Origin: an uncultured Oscillospiraceae bacterium
Lineage (GTDB): Bacteria > Bacillota > Clostridia > Oscillospirales > Oscillospiraceae
Length of the DNA: 64,000 nucleotides
NCBI GenBank assembly: GCA_944385415.1
Contig: CALWXC010000009.1
Span: forward strand, 1-64,000
Direction of reading: 5' to 3'
Shown: positions 50,469 to 59,056 of the stretch, in pieces
How positions within the stretch are numbered: position 1 is the first letter of the stretch
Layout of the letters: every line of letters begins with the position of its first letter
Notes under the pieces: generated by a model
Databases searched by the model: none
Seen by the model: the letters and a program-made list of their open reading frames with translations, nothing else
Told to the model about the DNA's origin: nothing
Program-made: the position numbers and the translations under genes

Positions 50469-52316
50469 TTGACACTGCTGAATACGATCCACTCCCGAGA
50501 GGCGCTGTTGCAGCTGACACCGGAGCAGCAGAAGCAGCTCTGTCGGGAGATTCGGGAGTTCCTGGTGGAACACATCTCCCGTACCGGCGGCCATCTGGCC
50601 TCCAACCTGGGTGTAGTGGAGTTGACGCTGGCGCTGCATCTGGTATTTGATACAGCCCAAGACCGCATTGTCTTTGATGTGGGCCATCAGGCCTATGTCC
50701 ACAAGATCCTGACGGGACGGCAGGAGCAGTTCCGGCAGCTGCGGACCTTCGGCGGCATTGCCGGATTCCCCAAACCGTCGGAGAGCGAGCACGATGCTTT
50801 TATTGCAGGCCATGCTTCCAATGCGGTCTCCGTGGCCCTGGGCATGGCCCGGGCCAGAACGCTGCAAAAGCAGGATTACAGCGTCATTGCCCTGCTGGGC
50901 GACGGTGCACTTACCGGCGGCCTGGCGTATGAGGGTCTCAACGACGCCGGAGCCAGTGGGGAACCGCTGATTGTCATTCTCAATGACAACGGCATGTCCA
51001 TCACCCCCAATGTCGGCGGTATTTCCCGCCATTTGAAGCTGATCCGCACGAAACCTGGCTATTTAGGCATCAAAATGGCGTACCGTAAGTTTACCAGAGC
51101 CATCCCCGGCGGCAATGTCCTCTACCGGGCAACCCACCGGCTCAAGGCGTTCCTCAAACGCCATTTGATCGGCATTACGCTGTTTGAGGATATGGGCTTT
51201 AATTACATCGGCCCTGTGGACGGCAGTAATGTCCGCCGTTTGACGGAATTGCTGCGCTATGCCCGGGAAATGCAGGAACCGGTGCTGCTCCATGTGATTA
51301 CCAAAAAGGGCTCCGGTTATGGGCCCGCCGAGGAAAAGCCCGACCAGTTCCACGGCGTAGGCGCCTTCGACACCGCTTCCGGCGCCACCCAGCCGTCTAA
51401 ATCTGTGACCTTCTCCGCCACCTTTGGCAATACCATGCAGGAGCTGGCGGCAGAGGACCCGCGCATCTGCGCCATTACGGCAGCCATGAAGCCCGGTACG
51501 GGACTGGATGGCTTTGCGGCCGCCTATCCGGACCGCTTCTTTGATGTGGGCATTGCCGAGGGCCATGCCGTGGCCATGGCGGCAGGTCTGGCCAAGCAGG
51601 GGATGATTCCCGTGGCGGCCATTTATTCTACGTTTTTGCAGAGAGCCTTTGACATGATGCTCCACGATGTGGGTTTGCTGAATCTCCATGTGATTTTTGC
51701 TGTGGACCGGGCAGGACTGGTGGGAGAGGACGGCGAGACCCACCACGGCGTCTTCGATGTTGGCTATCTCCAGCAGGTTCCCGGCATGCAGATTCTGTGC
51801 CCGGCCAATCAGGCGGAGCTGCGGACCCTGCTGCGAAAAGCCGCTTTGGAAATGACAGGCCCGGTGGCGGTCCGGTATCCCCGCGGCGGCGATGGATTTT
51901 TAAAATCCGTCTGTACTGAGCCATGCTTGCGGGAGGGGACAGATATTACATTGGTGTCCTACGGCACCATGATCAATACGGTGCTGGAGGCGGCGGTATC
52001 GCTGAAACAGCAGGGCATCCATGCGGAAGTGGTCAAGCTGACCCAGATCAAGCCCCTGGACATGACGCCGGTGCTGGAATCGGTGCGCAAAACGGGCAGA
52101 CTCTTTGTGGCGGAGGAGACAGTGGACGCCGGATGTCTGGCCAATCAGTTGTTTGCCCGCCTGGAACAGGAGGGCATTGCCGCTGCGGTCGGCAAGAGAA
52201 ATTTTGGGGATTCCTATGTGACCCATGGCACGGTGGCCAAGCTGTACGAGACCACGGGCCTGGACTGTGCAGGTCTGCTGGCGGGAATCCGGGAGGTACT
52301 GGACCATGAAGCATAA
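50469..52316 (+). CDS. dxs: 1-deoxy-D-xylulose-5-phosphate synthase, 615 aa
   Basis: First enzyme of the methylerythritol phosphate route, condensing pyruvate and glyceraldehyde-3-phosphate with thiamine diphosphate. It shows SRTGGHLASNLGVVELTLALH near 37-57, the TPP motif GDGALTGGLAYEGLN near 143-157, and VGIAEGHAVAMAAGLAKQG near 358-376 with the catalytic Glu. Length is normal. Alignment to the usual N-terminus supports the TTG at 50469, although no Shine-Dalgarno is evident there. It overlaps tlyA by 11 bases. Confidence 0.95.
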   Translation: MTLLNTIHSREALLQLTPEQQKQLCREIREFLVEHISRTGGHLASNLGVVELTLALHLVFDTAQDRIVFDVGHQAYVHKILTGRQEQFRQLRTFGGIAGFPKPSESEHDAFIAGHASNAVSVALGMARARTLQKQDYSVIALLGDGALTGGLAYEGLNDAGASGEPLIVILNDNGMSITPNVGGISRHLKLIRTKPGYLGIKMAYRKFTRAIPGGNVLYRATHRLKAFLKRHLIGITLFEDMGFNYIGPVDGSNVRRLTELLRYAREMQEPVLLHVITKKGSGYGPAEEKPDQFHGVGAFDTASGATQPSKSVTFSATFGNTMQELAAEDPRICAITAAMKPGTGLDGFAAAYPDRFFDVGIAEGHAVAMAAGLAKQGMIPVAAIYSTFLQRAFDMMLHDVGLLNLHVIFAVDRAGLVGEDGETHHGVFDVGYLQQVPGMQILCPANQAELRTLLRKAALEMTGPVAVRYPRGGDGFLKSVCTEPCLREGTDITLVSYGTMINTVLEAAVSLKQQGIHAEVVKLTQIKPLDMTPVLESVRKTGRLFVAEETVDAGCLANQLFARLEQEGIAAAVGKRNFGDSYVTHGTVAKLYETTGLDCAGLLAGIREVLDHEA

Positions 52317-53118
52317 GGAAAGACTGGACGTGCTGCTGGTGTCCCGGGGCTTGGCAGAGACGCGGACCAAGGCCCAGGCCATCATTATGAGCGGCGACGT
52401 CTATGTAGGCGGTCAGAAGGCCGATAAGCCGGGTATGTCCTATGAAGATACTGTGGAAATTGAAGTGCGGGGACAGGCTTGTCCCTATGTAAGCCGCGGC
52501 GGATTGAAGCTGGAAAAGGCGCTGCGGGACTTCGGCGTGGACCCCACCGGCTATGTTTGCAGCGATTCCGGCGCTTCCACCGGCGGGTTTACCGATTGCC
52601 TGCTGCAGCAGGGGGCGGCCAAGGTGTTCGCCATTGACGTGGGCTATGGCCAACTGGCGTGGAAAATTCGTCAGGACCCCCGGGTGGTCTGCATGGAGCG
52701 GACCAATATTCGCTATGTGCAGCCGGAGGATTTGGGAGAACCCTTGGACCTTTCTGTTGTGGATGTTTCCTTTATTTCCCTGAAAATTGTTCTGCCGGCC
52801 ATTGCCCGGCTGCTGAAGCCCACGGGACAGGTTTTGTGTCTGATCAAGCCCCAGTTTGAGGCCGGTAAAGAAAAGGTGGGGAAAAAGGGTGTGGTCCGGG
52901 ACCCGGCGGTGCATCAGGAGGTGCTGGAGCACTTTGTGGCCCTGGCCGATGAACTGGGATTCACCATCCGCAATCTGACCTTTTCACCGGTCAAGGGGCC
53001 GGAGGGCAATATCGAATTTCTGGGCCATTTGAGCCGGGAAGCCGGAGTGCGGAATGTTCCCGATTTGGCGGCCCTGGTGGCTGAAGCCCATGAAACATTG
53101 AAGGGACAAACCGTATGA
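52306..53118 (+). CDS. tlyA: TlyA-family rRNA 2'-O-methyltransferase / S4-domain protein, 270 aa
   Basis: An N-terminal S4 RNA-binding domain (ERLDVLLVSRGLAETRTKAQAIIMSGDVYVGG) is followed by a FtsJ-like methyltransferase domain with YVSRGGLKLEKAL near 60-72 and the SAM motif CSDSGASTGGFTDCLL near 83-98, then LIKPQFEAGKEKVGKKGVV. Mycobacterial TlyA methylates 16S and 23S rRNA; here that is family inference. The start at 52306 lies inside the dxs end. The stop overlaps nadK. Confidence 0.9.
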   Translation: MKHKERLDVLLVSRGLAETRTKAQAIIMSGDVYVGGQKADKPGMSYEDTVEIEVRGQACPYVSRGGLKLEKALRDFGVDPTGYVCSDSGASTGGFTDCLLQQGAAKVFAIDVGYGQLAWKIRQDPRVVCMERTNIRYVQPEDLGEPLDLSVVDVSFISLKIVLPAIARLLKPTGQVLCLIKPQFEAGKEKVGKKGVVRDPAVHQEVLEHFVALADELGFTIRNLTFSPVKGPEGNIEFLGHLSREAGVRNVPDLAALVAEAHETLKGQTV

Positions 53119-53975
53119 AAGTAGTCATGACCCCCAATCCCTACCGGGATCGGAATTTTAGATATGCCGACCAGGCCGAGCAGATTCTGCGTGCCGCCGG
53201 TGTGGAGACGCGGCTGTGCTTGCCCTTCGGCGTGGATAAAAATTTTGAATTACCCGCCAACAAGACGTTTTCCAACCTCAATGAGGAACTGAAGTCGGCG
53301 GATATGCTGCTCTGCTTCGGCGGTGACGGTACCATTCTCCATTCCTCCAAAGCGGCGACCTATCACGGGATTCCCGTTTTGGGCGTCAATATCGGCACCA
53401 TGGGTTTTATGGCGGAATTGGAGGCCGGAGAGCTGAACCAGCTGTCCCGGCTGGCGTCGGGCCAGTATTCTATTGAAAAGCGTATGATGTTGTCGGTGGA
53501 AGTCCAGCATGAGGGTCAGATCATCTATACGGACACAGCCCTCAATGATATCGCCATTACAAAAGGGGCGGTGGCGCGAGTCATCCAGATGGAGGTCCTG
53601 TGCGACGGCGTCCAGGCGTACAGCTTTGCCGGTGACGGCGTGTTGATCTGCACGCCTACGGGCTCTACGGCCTACTCTATGTCGGCGGGAGGCCCTCTGG
53701 TGGAGCCGACAGCGAGAAATATCATTGTAACGCCCATCTGCGCCCATACGGTCCAGGCCCGGGCGTTCGTCACGTCCAAGGACCGGGAAATCACCGTGCG
53801 CATCGGTAAGACCGGGCGGAAAAACGCCTTTTTGTCCACCGATGGGGGCCGGGCCATCCGGCTGAATCTGGGCGATATTGTCCGGGTCCGGCGCTCCCGC
53901 TATGAGACGCGGCTGGTCCGCTTGAAACGTACCAGCTTTTTTGAGATCATCAACAACAAGTTCTTTGACAGGTGA
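53115..53975 (+). CDS. nadK: NAD kinase, 286 aa
   Basis: ATP-dependent NAD kinase producing NADP. The diacylglycerol-kinase-fold motif LLCFGGDGTILHS (GGDGT at 69-73) is intact, with ALNDIAITKG near 137-146 and GDGVLICTPTGSTAYSMSAGGPL near 173-195. ATGA overlap with tlyA; argR begins after 8 bases. The tlyA-nadK-argR-recN order is common in Clostridia. Confidence 0.95.
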   Translation: MKVVMTPNPYRDRNFRYADQAEQILRAAGVETRLCLPFGVDKNFELPANKTFSNLNEELKSADMLLCFGGDGTILHSSKAATYHGIPVLGVNIGTMGFMAELEAGELNQLSRLASGQYSIEKRMMLSVEVQHEGQIIYTDTALNDIAITKGAVARVIQMEVLCDGVQAYSFAGDGVLICTPTGSTAYSMSAGGPLVEPTARNIIVTPICAHTVQARAFVTSKDREITVRIGKTGRKNAFLSTDGGRAIRLNLGDIVRVRRSRYETRLVRLKRTSFFEIINNKFFDR

Positions 53976-53983
53976 GGTGTCGT

Positions 53984-54436
53984 ATGAAAACCCAAAGACA
54001 AGCGAAGATCATGGAGATCATCACCAGCCGCAACATCGAAACCCAGGAGCAGCTGCTGGAAGCGCTGCAGCAGAGCGGTTACCAGAGTACCCAGGCCACC
54101 ATTTCCCGGGACATCAAGGAACTGCGCATTGTCAAAGAACTGACGCCCATGGGCAGCTATCGGTATACGGCGGCCACGGCGGAAAAAACCGGTACGTTTT
54201 CCAATCGGCTCAACACCATTTTCCGCGAGTGTGTCACCCATTACGACTACGCCCAAAACATGGTGGTGATCAAAACCATGCCGGGGCTGGCCAACGCCGC
54301 CTGTGCCGCCATCGACGCCATGGACATGTCGGTGGTGGTGGGCACCTTGGCCGGTGACGATACGGCTTTTCTCGTCATGCGGGATACGGCTGCTGCCGCC
54401 GCGTTCTGTTCTGAAATCAAGAAACTCCTGGAGTAA
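53984..54436 (+). CDS. argR: Arginine repressor ArgR, 150 aa
   Basis: Hexameric regulator of arginine metabolism. An N-terminal winged helix (IITSRNIETQEQLLEALQQSGYQSTQATISRDIKEL, residues ~9-44) precedes a C-terminal oligomerisation and arginine-binding domain with GLANAACAAIDAM and VVGTLAGDDTAFLVM near 121-135 (the GDDT loop). The ATG at 53984 follows GAGGTG; the frame starting at 53972 is 4 residues longer without a site. Conserved argR-recN pairing. Confidence 0.94.
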   Translation: MKTQRQAKIMEIITSRNIETQEQLLEALQQSGYQSTQATISRDIKELRIVKELTPMGSYRYTAATAEKTGTFSNRLNTIFRECVTHYDYAQNMVVIKTMPGLANAACAAIDAMDMSVVVGTLAGDDTAFLVMRDTAAAAAFCSEIKKLLE

Positions 54437-54449
54437 AAGGGGAACCGCC

Positions 54450-56102
54450 ATGCTTTCCGTGCTGCATATTGAAAATATTGCCGTCATTGAACAGGCGGAT
54501 ATCACTTTTGACGCGGGATTTAATGTGCTGACCGGCGAGACCGGCGCCGGTAAATCCATTGTCATCGATGCCATCAGTGCCATTTTGGGCGAGCGGGCCT
54601 ACCGGGACGTGATTCGTACCGGCTGCGAGAAAGCCTTTGTCAGCGCGGTATTTACCGGCATCGGCCCGCTGGATTGGTTTGCAGAAAATCAGGTGGAATA
54701 TCAGCCGGAGGAACTGCTGATTCAGCGGGAAATTTGGTTGGACGGTAAAAATGTCTGCCGGGTCAATGGCCGCCCCGTCACCGTGGCGCTGCTGAAAAAG
54801 CTGGGCATTCAGCTGATTAACATTCACGGCCAGCACGATTCTCAACAGTTGTTTGACGAGGCAAACCACCTGCGGTATCTGGATTTGTTTGCCAAGGATG
54901 AAGCCGAACTGGCCGCCTATACGGCGGCCTTTGAAACGGTACAGCAGACGAGGGCGGAAATCCGCCGTCTGTCCATGGACGAAAGCGAAAAGCTGCGGCG
55001 GGTGGAAACGCTGCGCTATCAGATTGAGGAAATTGAAAGCGCCAAACTGAAACCTGGCGAAGACGAACAGCTGGAGGCGTTGCGCAAGCGACTGCAAAAC
55101 TCGGAGAAGATGAAAAGCAGCCTGTGTGCGGCGGTCAACGCCTTGTACGGCGGCGAGGACAGCGACGGCGCATGCAGTCTGCTGACCGATGCGGAGCGGT
55201 CCCTGGGGAGTCTCTGCCGGTTTGATGAAAGTCTGGAGCCCCTGCAAACCCGCCTGACCGACGCCGCTTATTTGATTCGGGATATCACTGAGGAACTGCG
55301 GGACCTCCGCGACAGTCTTTCCTTTTCGGAGGGGGAGCTGGAGCAGCTGGAGGAGCGGCTGGACGTCATTCACAAGCTGCGGCGTAAATACGGTGCCACT
55401 TGTGTGGACATTCTGGAATTTTTGGAGAAATGCCGCCGGGAACTGGACGAAATCGAGTTTTCCAGCGACCGGCTGGAACAGCTGCAAAAGGATTTGGACA
55501 AGCAGGAAGCCAAGGCGAAAAAGGCGGGTCTTGCTCTGCGGAAAATCCGGAAAACCGCAGCGGACGCCCTGGCGGAGCGCATTCTCTCAGAACTTGCCCA
55601 GCTGGATATGCCCAAAGTGCAGTTTGTCTGCCAGTTTGAAGAACTGGAACTGACAGCTACGGGTATGGATGAGGTGCGATTTCTCATGTCGGCCAACGTG
55701 GGCGAGGATTTGAAGCCCATGAGCAAGGTGGCGTCCGGCGGCGAGCTGGCCCGCATTATGCTGGCATTGAAAAATGTGCTGGCGGAGCAAGATCATGTGC
55801 CGACGTTGATTTTCGACGAAGTGGATGCCGGTGTCAGTGGCCAGGCGGCCCAAAAGGTGGCGGAAAAACTCTGCCAGGTGGCTCGGACGAAGCAAATCCT
55901 CTGTGTAACCCATCTGGCCCAGCTGGCGGCCATGGCCCATACCCATCTGTATATCTCCAAAGCGGTCCGAAAGGGGAGAACGTATACTTCTGTGACACCT
56001 CTGGACATGGAGGGGCGCAAACAGGAGATTGCCCGCATCATCGGCGGCGCGGTCATTACAGATACGACGCTGAAAAGCGCGGAAGAGATGCTGCGCCATT
56101 GA
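54450..56102 (+). CDS. recN: DNA repair protein RecN, 550 aa
   Basis: SMC-like ATPase for double-strand break repair. Walker A LTGETGAGKSIVIDAI near 29-44, a coiled-coil middle (about 150-375), signature VASGGELARIMLALK near 426-440, and Walker B TLIFDEVDAGVSG near 451-463. Length is normal. The start at 54450 has AAAAGGGG; the upstream frame is argR sequence in another frame. Its TGA stop overlaps the -35 of the tyrS promoter. Confidence 0.95.
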   Translation: MLSVLHIENIAVIEQADITFDAGFNVLTGETGAGKSIVIDAISAILGERAYRDVIRTGCEKAFVSAVFTGIGPLDWFAENQVEYQPEELLIQREIWLDGKNVCRVNGRPVTVALLKKLGIQLINIHGQHDSQQLFDEANHLRYLDLFAKDEAELAAYTAAFETVQQTRAEIRRLSMDESEKLRRVETLRYQIEEIESAKLKPGEDEQLEALRKRLQNSEKMKSSLCAAVNALYGGEDSDGACSLLTDAERSLGSLCRFDESLEPLQTRLTDAAYLIRDITEELRDLRDSLSFSEGELEQLEERLDVIHKLRRKYGATCVDILEFLEKCRRELDEIEFSSDRLEQLQKDLDKQEAKAKKAGLALRKIRKTAADALAERILSELAQLDMPKVQFVCQFEELELTATGMDEVRFLMSANVGEDLKPMSKVASGGELARIMLALKNVLAEQDHVPTLIFDEVDAGVSGQAAQKVAEKLCQVARTKQILCVTHLAQLAAMAHTHLYISKAVRKGRTYTSVTPLDMEGRKQEIARIIGGAVITDTTLKSAEEMLRH

Positions 56103-56127
56103 CAAGCGAAATTTTTTGTGGTATATT
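56099..56127 (+). promoter_or_regulatory. Promoter of the tyrS T-box transcript
   Basis: TTGACA (56099-56104) overlapping the recN stop, 17-bp spacer, TATATT (56122-56127) with extended TGG at 56119-56121. Confidence 0.82.
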
Positions 56128-56133
56128 GCAAAC

Positions 56134-56400
56134 TGTTAAATGCGTAGAAGGGAAATAGTAGCGTCGTCAAACCCTCAAAGAGAGCCGGTGGTTGGTGGAA
56201 ACCGGCAGGGAAGCGGCGGGAATACCTCCCGGAGCGGCGGCCTGAAACAAGAGGGAGTAGGGTTCGACGGGTGCGCCCGTTACAGCGCCGGAGTATGTTT
56301 GTACTCCATGAGGCTGCCTTTGCGAGAAGGCGGCGAACAGAGGTGGTACCGCGTATATTTTACGCCCTCTGCTCCACAGGAGCAGGGGGTGTTTCTGTTG
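56134..56400 (+). ncRNA. Tyrosine T-box riboswitch
   Basis: The leader shows an AGAGAG-CCGGTGG Stem I apical region (about 56180-56205). The specifier context GAATACC has the UAC tyrosine codon at 56223-56225. A hairpin lies near 56288-56308. The conserved T-box AGGTGGTACCGCG is at 56341-56353. The terminator stem (about 56365-56374 with 56380-56389) is followed by a U-rich tract. Uncharged tRNA(Tyr) would bind the specifier and T-box and favour the antiterminator, raising tyrS expression. Confidence 0.92.
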
Positions 56401-56442
56401 CCTGTGGCGATTTTGAAAAATCAGAAAAGGAGATATCACCAA

Positions 56443-57666
56443 ATGAAAGTCTATGACGAACTGGTGGCCCGCGGCCTGATTGCCCAGGTTACCAATGAAG
56501 AAGAAATCCGCGAGATGATCGACAATGGTAAGGCCACCTTCTATATTGGCTTTGACCCCACGGCTGACAGCCTCCATGTGGGCCATTTTATGGCCCTGTG
56601 CCTGATGAAGCGGCTGCAAATGGCTGGCAATCGTCCCATTGCCCTCATCGGCGGCGGCACGGCCATGATCGGCGACCCCTCGGGCCGTACCGACATGCGC
56701 TCCATGATGACCCAGGAAACCATCCAGCACAACTGCGACTGCTTCAAAAAGCAGATGGAGCGGTTTATTGAGTTTGGCGAGGGCAAGGCCCAGATGGTCA
56801 ACAACGCCGACTGGCTGCTGAAGCTCAACTATGTGGATTTCATTCGGGAGATCGGCGCTTGCTTCTCCGTCAATAACATGCTGCGGGCCGAGTGCTTCAA
56901 GCAGCGTATGGAGAAGGGCCTGAGCTTCCTGGAGTTCAACTACATGCCCATGCAGTCCTACGACTTCTACTACCTGTTCCAGCATTACGGCTGCAATATG
57001 CAGTTTGGCGGCAACGACCAGTGGAGCAACATGCTGGGCGGCACCGAGCTGATTCGCCGCAAGCTGGGCAAGGACGCCCATGCCATGACCATCACCCTGC
57101 TGCTGAACTCCGAAGGCAAGAAGATGGGCAAGACAGCGTCCGGCGCCGTGTGGCTGGACCCCAACAAGACCAGCCCCTTTGAGTTCTTCCAGTATTGGCG
57201 CAATGTGGGCGACGACGATGTTCTCAAGTGCATCCGGATGCTGACCTTCCTGCCCCTGGAGCAGATCGACGAGATGGACAAGTGGGAGGGCAGCCAGCTC
57301 AACGAGGCCAAAGAGATTCTGGCCTATGAGCTGACGAAGTTGGTTCACGGCGAGGAGGAGGCCGAAAAGGCCAAGACGGCGGCCCATGCCCTGTTTGCCG
57401 GCGGCGGAGATGACTCCAACATGCCTACCACCGAATTGACCGCCGACCAGCTCACCGATGGCGGCATTGGCATTCTGAGCCTGCTGACGGCTTGTGGTCT
57501 GACCAAGAGCAACGGCGAAGCCCGCCGTCTGGTCCAGCAGGGCGGTATTTTTGTGGAAGAGGAAAAGGTCACTGCCATTGATCTGACCATTTCCGAGGCA
57601 CAGCTCCGCGAAGGCGTGAAAATCCGCAAGGGTAAAAAGGTCTACCACAAGGCCATTCTGGTGTAA
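56443..57666 (+). CDS. tyrS: Tyrosyl-tRNA synthetase, 407 aa
   Basis: Class I synthetase. [16 protein letters not shown] (HIGH motif, near 37-52), [14 protein letters not shown] near 187-200, and the KMSKS variant [15 protein letters not shown] near 224-238. A C-terminal S4 RNA-binding domain (about 345-405) follows. The ATG at 56443 has AAAAGGAGA upstream; the frame is open through the T-box leader but that part is RNA, not protein. Controlled by the upstream T-box. Confidence 0.95.
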   Translation: MKVYDELVARGLIAQVTNEEEIREMIDNGKATFYIGFDPTADSLHVGHFMALCLMKRLQMAGNRPIALIGGGTAMIGDPSGRTDMRSMMTQETIQHNCDCFKKQMERFIEFGEGKAQMVNNADWLLKLNYVDFIREIGACFSVNNMLRAECFKQRMEKGLSFLEFNYMPMQSYDFYYLFQHYGCNMQFGGNDQWSNMLGGTELIRRKLGKDAHAMTITLLLNSEGKKMGKTASGAVWLDPNKTSPFEFFQYWRNVGDDDVLKCIRMLTFLPLEQIDEMDKWEGSQLNEAKEILAYELTKLVHGEEEAEKAKTAAHALFAGGGDDSNMPTTELTADQLTDGGIGILSLLTACGLTKSNGEARRLVQQGGIFVEEEKVTAIDLTISEAQLREGVKIRKGKKVYHKAILV

Positions 57667-57686
57667 ATGCAACTATAAATAATCAA

Positions 57687-57727
57687 AACGGCGTACCGTG
57701 AAACGCATCACGGTACGCCGTTTTTTT
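57687..57727. terminator. Bidirectional terminator between tyrS and asd
   Basis: 14-bp stem (57687-57700 with 57709-57722), 8-base loop, seven T on the + strand and TTTTGATTATT on the minus strand. Serves the convergent tyrS and asd genes. Confidence 0.92.
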
Positions 57728-57735
57728 AGATGTCA

Positions 57736-58827
57736 TTATTGAACGTGGTCGATGTAGCCTTCGGCACACAGCAGTTCGGCCAGCAGCACCGCACCGCCGG
57801 CAGCGCCGCGGAGAGTGTTATGGCTCAGGCAGACGAACTTGTAGTCGTACTGGGTGTCGGGACGCAGACGGCCGATGGAAACGGCCATACCATTCTCTAG
57901 ATTCCGGTCCAGCTTCGTCTGGGGACGGTTGTCCTCCTCAAAATAGTGGAGGAACTGCTTGGGAGCGGAGGGCAGGTTCAGTTCCTGTGCACGGCCGGAG
58001 AATGCGGCCCAGTCAGCCTTGATCTGTTCTATGGGGGGCTTCTCCTTGAAGCTCATAAAGCAGGCGGCCATATGACCGTTGGAAACAGGCACGCGAAGGC
58101 ATTGGGCCGTAATGGCGGGACCTTCGGCGTTGGCGATGTGATCGCCGTCCACATGGCCCCACAGCTTCAGGGGCTCCTGCTCGGACTTCTCTTCCTCGCC
58201 GCCGATGTAGGGAATGACGTTGTCCACCATCTCGGGCCATGTCTCAAAGGTCTTACCAGCGCCGGAAATGGCCTGATAGGTGCAGACCAGAGCCTTCTCC
58301 ACGCCGTATTTCAGCAGGGGATGGAGGGCGGGAACGTAGCTTTGCAGGGAGCAGTTGGACTTGACCGCCACAAAGCCGCGCTTGGTGCCCAGACGCTTGC
58401 GCTGGGCTTCAATGACCTTGATGTGGTCGGCGTTGATCTCCGGCACCACCATAGGTACATCGGGGGTCCAGCGGTGGGCGGAGTTGTTGGAAACCACCGG
58501 GCACTCGGCTTTGGCGTACCGGTCCTCCAGGGCCTTGATCTCCTCTTTTTTCATATCCACGGCGCAGAACACGAAGTCCACCATGGCGGCGATCTTCTCC
58601 ACATCGGCTTCGGCGTCCATGACCACCATATCCTTGGCCCAGGCGGGCATTTCGGACTCCATGGCCCAACGGCTGCCCACTGCGTCAGCATAGGTTTTGC
58701 CGGCGCTGCGGCTGCTGGCTGCCAGGACAACAGTCTCAAACCAGGGGTGGTTGTCGGTGAGGGTGATAAAGCGCTGACCTACCATACCGGTGGCGCCGAT
58801 GATACCCACTTTGTATTTCTGTTCCAT
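57736..58827 (-). CDS. asd: Aspartate-semialdehyde dehydrogenase (archaeal/fungal-type), 363 aa
   Basis: Makes aspartate semialdehyde for lysine, threonine and diaminopimelate. The nucleotide motif GIIGATGMVGQRF is at residues 8-20, the nucleophile Cys159 in KSNCSLQS, and AISGAGKTFETWPEM near 187-201. The length and the LHPLLKYGV pattern fit the archaeal/fungal branch rather than the usual bacterial ~330-residue form. The ATG at 58827 follows AAAGGAGA. It is monocistronic and separated from other lysine-pathway genes. No clear promoter or leader riboswitch was identified on its strand. Confidence 0.92.
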   Translation of the reverse strand: MEQKYKVGIIGATGMVGQRFITLTDNHPWFETVVLAASSRSAGKTYADAVGSRWAMESEMPAWAKDMVVMDAEADVEKIAAMVDFVFCAVDMKKEEIKALEDRYAKAECPVVSNNSAHRWTPDVPMVVPEINADHIKVIEAQRKRLGTKRGFVAVKSNCSLQSYVPALHPLLKYGVEKALVCTYQAISGAGKTFETWPEMVDNVIPYIGGEEEKSEQEPLKLWGHVDGDHIANAEGPAITAQCLRVPVSNGHMAACFMSFKEKPPIEQIKADWAAFSGRAQELNLPSAPKQFLHYFEEDNRPQTKLDRNLENGMAVSIGRLRPDTQYDYKFVCLSHNTLRGAAGGAVLLAELLCAEGYIDHVQ

Positions 58828-58895
58828 TTTCCATTCTCCTTTATGATACCGCCGGTCGAAATTGGTCCCAGAGGAAAGAAAATTCCGACCTTAGG

Positions 58896-58924
58896 TTGAA
58901 TAAAAACACGTTTTGCGGTATAAT
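58896..58924 (+). promoter_or_regulatory. Promoter of the SpoIID/LytB gene
   Basis: TTGAAT (58896-58901), 17-bp spacer, perfect TATAAT (58919-58924). This is a vegetative sigma-A type rather than a sigma-E type, with a leader of about 125 bases. Confidence 0.75.
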
Positions 58925-59056
58925 AACCATTGCCTACGGCACAGATGACCGTGAGACAGAGACGCTTGTCTTTCATCATCATATCACATTGCTAATGTGG
59001 AGTCAATGCACGCATTGACTGCTTTTTCTGTTTTATTTTCCGAAATGGAGGTCAAT

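Noticed and set aside
56140..56442. In-frame N-terminal extension of tyrS through the leader
   Set aside because: The sequence folds as a T-box riboswitch, and the ribosome site and family N-terminus fit the ATG at 56443.
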